A stretch of DNA of 64,000 nt from Sipunculus nudus (Eukaryota; Annelida; Sipuncula; Golfingiida; Sipunculidae): the NCBI GenBank assembly GCA_026874595.1, contig CM049316.1, positions 63,407,176-63,471,175 on the forward strand. The letters are read 5' to 3'. Made by a program: the position numbers and the translations under genes. This document shows, one piece after another, positions 60,471-64,000 of this stretch (its first letter is position 1; every line of letters starts with the position of its first letter). Below the pieces are notes generated by a model that had not been told where the DNA came from, did not search any database, and was given only the letters and a program-made list of their open reading frames with translations.

Positions 60471-61961
60471 ATGGATAATTTGTCGGACAATTTAGGCAGT
60501 TCTGCAGACATTATCGCTCGCTCATTGGACCTTGTCAATAATGACGATAATCTGGGTTTTGAAGATTTTACTTTAAATCAAGCCTGTAACCAACAAGATA
60601 GTGCTGAAATTCTCCTTCAGGATATACGTGGTCTTCCAAAGGAGTTGTTTTTGGCAAAACTTGTCAATTATTCAATTAATAACATGGAATGGCTGGAATC
60701 GCTGAGAAACAGGTTGTTTAGCAGCGCAAGTGAAATTGAAGGTTTTCCGTCAGGAACCTTGATCAAAAGACATCAACCACGTACCCCCTTGGGTGATCCT
60801 CTTATTTTAAAGTTAGCCAAAGACTGTTATATCTTGGACAATTTCATCGAAAATGGAGAAACTGAAGATTTAAAGGAGATTTTCAGTCAGAAACCAGGTT
60901 ACAGGCAGTGTTCGGTTTCCTGCACACCGCAACCTCGTTCGACGGTTAACACTGATTCTACTTCTCAACCTTTAGTTCCGACTGGGTGTACTGACTGTGC
61001 TCATGATAGTGAGTTCGCTTGCATAGGAAACAAAAACCAAACGCTGTTGTTTACAAACACGCTATCTGAACTCCGAATTTTAATAGAAGAATTGAGAGGT
61101 TCAGTCGTCAGCAGTGAGGCGAGGTTAGAAAGTAGTGTTGCATTTTTTAAACAGGAATTAGAATTAAAGTCTACAGAGTTGTCAAATTTACATAACAGAA
61201 GCAGATCAGAGTTAGAGTCTATCCGGACGGAATTAGCTGGTGTGGAAGAGCACTCAAAAGAGAAAGTTGATAGATTAGAGAATGAGCTGGCTATTGTTCA
61301 TGAGAAGGTCAAAGATCTAGAATTTAAATTGTTATCAGCTGATGCGGAATGTGAACGGTTAAGGAGGAAAGTGAAAGACCTAGAAGATGAAACTAGCCAT
61401 CTTAAAGCCGATCGGAGAAGGTACAAGAATTCAGAGAAAGATCGGGATAGTGAGATTAAACATGTACAATACAAAGTCGATTGCATTTCTAATTCGCTAA
61501 CATATAACAGAGGGAAATTGACAAATATACCATCAAGTCCCAACAAAACAAATAACCGGTCTTTTGCAAATGTTGTTTTGTCTGATGAACATACATCCCC
61601 GAGAATACATGGTTCCCCGGAGCAACCAGATTCTGCAGCTGCTGATCCGATCATTATATCTTCAACACCTGAGAACCGTGAGATTCACTCACATTCGACA
61701 GTAACTCAGTCTCCTGGACGAGACGTCACATCTGTAGAGCTGAAGCGACCAAGCTCTACAATTCCTGTAAGGATAACGTCGGGTCAAGGTCGGAATGTGA
61801 ATCATGGATTTCATGTGCCCTCCCTTAATAATGGTAATCCAACTGTTGGGACCAATGTTAGTCAATATCGTGATGTGTCCAATGCTGATCCACTGGAAAG
61901 CACTTTCGTTCGTACAGGTAAATTTAACCTGGGTAATATTAGACAAAACATCGTATCGTGA
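60471..61961 (+). CDS. Retrotransposon ORF1 protein (496 aa in frame, probably cut short)
   Basis: Nucleic-acid-binding chaperone-type ORF1, expected to coat element RNA. The ATG at 60471 is the first of the frame. Residues 1-140 are acidic and partly helical. Residues 150-185 hold several Cys (GCTDC, FACIG) without a clear CCHC knuckle. Residues about 195-345 are a long heptad-rich coiled coil (Leu/Glu/Lys/Arg-rich), suited to trimerisation. Residues 346-470 are Ser/Pro/Asn-rich and include SFANVV. The frame ends just after FNLGNIRQN, which looks like the first strand of an RRM-like domain; its continuation is in the +1 frame. The stop at 61961 is therefore probably not the native end. Confidence 0.8.
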   Translation: MDNLSDNLGSSADIIARSLDLVNNDDNLGFEDFTLNQACNQQDSAEILLQDIRGLPKELFLAKLVNYSINNMEWLESLRNRLFSSASEIEGFPSGTLIKRHQPRTPLGDPLILKLAKDCYILDNFIENGETEDLKEIFSQKPGYRQCSVSCTPQPRSTVNTDSTSQPLVPTGCTDCAHDSEFACIGNKNQTLLFTNTLSELRILIEELRGSVVSSEARLESSVAFFKQELELKSTELSNLHNRSRSELESIRTELAGVEEHSKEKVDRLENELAIVHEKVKDLEFKLLSADAECERLRRKVKDLEDETSHLKADRRRYKNSEKDRDSEIKHVQYKVDCISNSLTYNRGKLTNIPSSPNKTNNRSFANVVLSDEHTSPRIHGSPEQPDSAAADPIIISSTPENREIHSHSTVTQSPGRDVTSVELKRPSSTIPVRITSGQGRNVNHGFHVPSLNNGNPTVGTNVSQYRDVSNADPLESTFVRTGKFNLGNIRQNIVS

Positions 61962-62211
61962 CATTGAACGCTATGTGTGCAGTCGAGGCGTACAGTTAAA
62001 ACTACTCCGATTGCTGACCAACACAAATCGTGGAAGAATCGGGCCATTTATTGAGGTGCATTGGTCGTCCATTCCAGTGGTAACAAGAGCGCAGTTCTGG
62101 CCTTGGGATGTGTATATTCGCAGATGGTGGCCCAGGAATGATACAGGGCTACACGGGACTCGAGTGTTTGTTTCAAGGACAAGAACTGGCTCCTATGGTA
62201 CCTTTACTTAA
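61951..62211 (+). pseudogene. Out-of-frame C-terminal part of ORF1 (RNA-binding-like domain)
   Basis: Open in the +1 frame relative to ORF1, running to a stop at 62209-62211. It reads SYRDIERYVCSRG, then basic residues, then FWPWDVYIRRWWP. A helix after 'LGNI', a basic strand and an FWP...RRW ending resemble the C-terminus of many invertebrate LINE ORF1 proteins (family knowledge, not a search). The frame change lies in or near the A-run at about 61943-61949. A 1-nt lesion is the simplest cause; programmed frameshifting is the alternative. Confidence 0.65.
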
Positions 62212-62235
62212 CGAACTGAGCCAATAATTCATATT

Positions 62236-62260
62236 CTTTTTTTTTCTCTCCTGTGTACAG
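62236..62260 (+). promoter_or_regulatory. Polypyrimidine tract and CAG (acceptor-like) before ORF2
   Basis: tttttttttctctcctgtgtacag lies 23 nt upstream of the ORF2 ATG, between the two ORFs, and has the form of a 3' splice site. A matching CAG/GTAAAT donor-like sequence is at 61917/61918. Use is unproven, and joining the two gives only an immediate stop. Confidence 0.25.
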
Positions 62261-62283
62261 CCATTTAAATTAATTCTTTTCAA

Positions 62284-64000
62284 ATGAATATGAAAATTCT
62301 AAACATTTCTTGTTTTAACGTTAGAGGCATAATGCCTTCTGCATTATATGTCAGTAATTTACTTGAAGTTAACAACATCGATATACTTGGTATATCTGAA
62401 CACTGGCTGTTTGAGGATAATATGTATTTTTTAGGGTCTCTGCACCAGGATTATATGTATTACGGTATATCTGATGCTAGTCTTGATCCGTATTGCTCTC
62501 ACCGGAGAGGTAAAGGAGGGGTTGCCCTCCTGTGGCGCAAAAGTTTGAGGGCCGCTGTTAAGCCAATTGTTCGTGATGATCTCGGTGATCGTATTGTAGG
62601 TTTGTCACTAACTTTGAAATGCAATACTACATTATATCTCTTCAATGCCTACTTACCATGCTCTTCAAGTGATGTTTCAAGCTTTTCTGAACACCTCGAT
62701 ATATTGTTTAATCTATTTTATGAATATAGTTCGTCTGGTATGGTCTTAATGATGGGGGACTTTAATGCTGAAGTAAAGGGCAAATATTACAATTCACGCG
62801 AGGATTTCCGGACTGCGTTATTGGGCTCCTATGTTGAAGATTGTTCATTGTGTTCTATTTTTTCAGAACTGCCAATACACGGCCCACGGTGTTCTTATTT
62901 GTCTGGATCAAATAAGTCATTAATTGATCATGTACTATTGCCCATAGAGAAGTTACATTTGGTACAGTGTTGTAAAATCTTAGATGATCACGAACTAAAT
63001 ACGTCCGATCATTTACCACTCATTTTTGAGATTGATTTTTCTCCAATTCATTATGGCAAACCAAATTATACAAGGGTTAATTTCCACTGGGAGAGATTTG
63101 ATAAAGCAAGTTTAAGTCATTTGTACTGTACTCCCTTAGGGGAAAGGCTAAGCAGAATTCAAGTGCCTGACAGTAGATCAGCTACGAGTGCTGCAGTAAG
63201 TGGCTATTATGATAATCTCGTAACAGCAATTCTGAAAACCTCCATGTTAAATATTCCTCAGCGCAGGTTTAATAAACACCTGAAGCCAAATTGGCACTCA
63301 GAACTTAAACCATGGCATGATATCATGCAAACAAAACGCAGACTGTGGATTGCAGATGATCGTCCAAGGGGTGATGCGCACCATTCATATGTAGAATATA
63401 AAATGGCAAAGCGTGCTTTCAGGTGTCAAATGAGACAATATCACGAAAACAATGAACGATTATTCTTTGAACAACTTGACTCTGATTCAGATGTTGATAT
63501 TAACAAATTCTGGCACAAAGTTAAAAGCCGACGTAAACGTCGTAACTGCATTCAGGCAGAGATGCGTTTCTCTGATTCTGCTGTAATTAGAGATCCCCAA
63601 GCAATCGCCGACGGTTGGGCAAGTTATTTTGAAGCTCTGTATGATCCTCTGGAATGTCCACATTTCGATGCTAATCATAAAGCTAACATAGAGGAACGGC
63701 TCAACGAGTATTTTAAAATGTCTCATAAAAACTTTTGCATTATATTGGACAAACCAATCACACTTTTAGAAATTTATAAAGAAATCATGAAGTTAGGCAA
63801 GGGAAAAGCACCCGGAATAGATAACATCAGCAATGAGCATCTAATCTATGGCGGGCCCTTGCTGACACAGCATATTACTAATTTGTTCAATTTAATATTT
63901 TCTGCTGGAATGATTCCTGGTCAGATGAAAATGGGGATGGTAATTACCATACCAAAAAGTGGAAACCGCTCAGGGTCTGATCCAAACAACTATAGAGGGA
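62284..64000 (+). CDS. Retrotransposon ORF2: APE endonuclease and start of reverse transcriptase (partial)
   Basis: The frame is open from ATG 62284 to the window edge, 572 codons, with no stop. Residues 1-250 are an exonuclease-endonuclease-phosphatase-type APE domain that nicks target DNA to prime reverse transcription. Motifs in order: N12 in FNVRG, E39 in SEHW, GGVALLW (78-84), FNAYLP (120-125), MMGDFNAE with D159 and N161, SLIDHVLL (D215), TSDHLPL with D242-H243. The catalytic set looks complete. Residues about 260-480 are the linker. The reverse transcriptase begins about residue 490 with KGKAPGID (506-513) and PKSGNRSG...DPNNYRG at the edge. The catalytic YxDD box is beyond the window. 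An adjacent ATG two codons on (62290) could also start. Confidence 0.93.
   Translation, partial: MNMKILNISCFNVRGIMPSALYVSNLLEVNNIDILGISEHWLFEDNMYFLGSLHQDYMYYGISDASLDPYCSHRRGKGGVALLWRKSLRAAVKPIVRDDLGDRIVGLSLTLKCNTTLYLFNAYLPCSSSDVSSFSEHLDILFNLFYEYSSSGMVLMMGDFNAEVKGKYYNSREDFRTALLGSYVEDCSLCSIFSELPIHGPRCSYLSGSNKSLIDHVLLPIEKLHLVQCCKILDDHELNTSDHLPLIFEIDFSPIHYGKPNYTRVNFHWERFDKASLSHLYCTPLGERLSRIQVPDSRSATSAAVSGYYDNLVTAILKTSMLNIPQRRFNKHLKPNWHSELKPWHDIMQTKRRLWIADDRPRGDAHHSYVEYKMAKRAFRCQMRQYHENNERLFFEQLDSDSDVDINKFWHKVKSRRKRRNCIQAEMRFSDSAVIRDPQAIADGWASYFEALYDPLECPHFDANHKANIEERLNEYFKMSHKNFCIILDKPITLLEIYKEIMKLGKGKAPGIDNISNEHLIYGGPLLTQHITNLFNLIFSAGMIPGQMKMGMVITIPKSGNRSGSDPNNYRG

Larger units (their letters stand above)
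60055..64000 (+). mobile_element. APE-type non-LTR retrotransposon (LINE), 5' part
   Basis: A 416-bp leader, ORF1 with coiled coil, a 72-bp gap after the ORF1 continuation, then ORF2 with an endonuclease and the start of a reverse transcriptase. It enters the array in mid-spacer with no LTR or terminal inverted repeat. ORF2 has no stop to the window edge, so the copy is fairly young; ORF1 has one apparent frameshift. The 3' end, poly(A) or short repeat tail and target-site duplication lie outside. Clade not determined; the coiled-coil plus RNA-binding ORF1 recalls L1-like and related elements, and NYRG at the end of the visible reverse transcriptase fits several clades. Confidence 0.9.

Noticed and set aside
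61298-61654. Minus-strand frames of 91-118 aa within ORF1
   Set aside because: They overlap the coiled-coil coding region of ORF1 on the opposite strand and have no supporting signals.

Overview
Organism and overall picture. This is eukaryotic DNA, most likely from an invertebrate animal. It is AT-rich, has no bacterial-type operons, carries a metazoan-type histone mRNA 3' stem-loop motif in every repeat, and ends in an APE-type (apurinic endonuclease-bearing) non-LTR retrotransposon. I cannot name the phylum from sequence alone. Layout: bases 1-60,054 are one head-to-tail tandem array of 31 units of about 1.93 kb plus an 88-bp partial unit, running off the left edge of the window. Bases 60,055-64,000 are the 5' part of a non-LTR retrotransposon inserted in, or abutting, the last unit; it runs off the right edge. 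|| The repeat unit as a gene. On the minus strand each unit has the architecture of a small intronless replication-dependent histone gene. There is a TATA box (TATAAAA), a very short predicted 5' leader, an ATG in a strong context, a 97-codon open frame, a stop, 37 nt of 3' UTR, and then a perfect histone-type hairpin (GGCTCT-TTTC-AGAGCC, or loop TTTA in five units). The encoded protein is not a histone. It is a basic, two-helix, coiled-coil-like protein that I do not recognise. 25 of 31 copies keep the full frame with an ATG; six are broken (units 8, 15, 19, 26, 27, 28). Upstream lie an E-box (CACGTG), 3-4 tandem copies of a 21-bp motif and, in most units, a CRE-like TGACGT. The rest of the unit (about 1.5 kb) is non-coding spacer with no RNA gene that I can see. 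|| Array history. Units 2-8 (7-mer), 9-16 (8-mer) and 17-20 (partial) repeat each other in order, so this is a higher-order repeat with spacings of 13,508 and 15,448 bp. Unit 8 is a recombinant of a unit-15-like left part and a unit-16-like right part, with the switch inside about 100 bp; that accounts for the 7/8 difference. Towards the right end (units 22-31) the copies are more divergent, with one recent tandem duplication (units 24/25), broken frames, extra 21-bp motifs and an (AT)14 run. || Retrotransposon. A 416-bp 5' leader opens with an NRF1-like palindrome. ORF1 (coiled coil) is followed by an out-of-frame continuation that looks like its RNA-binding C-terminus. ORF2 (APE endonuclease, then the start of reverse transcriptase) is open to the window edge. 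|| The candidate 'new system' is the amplified, histone-format, stem-loop-ended gene family encoding a non-histone protein.
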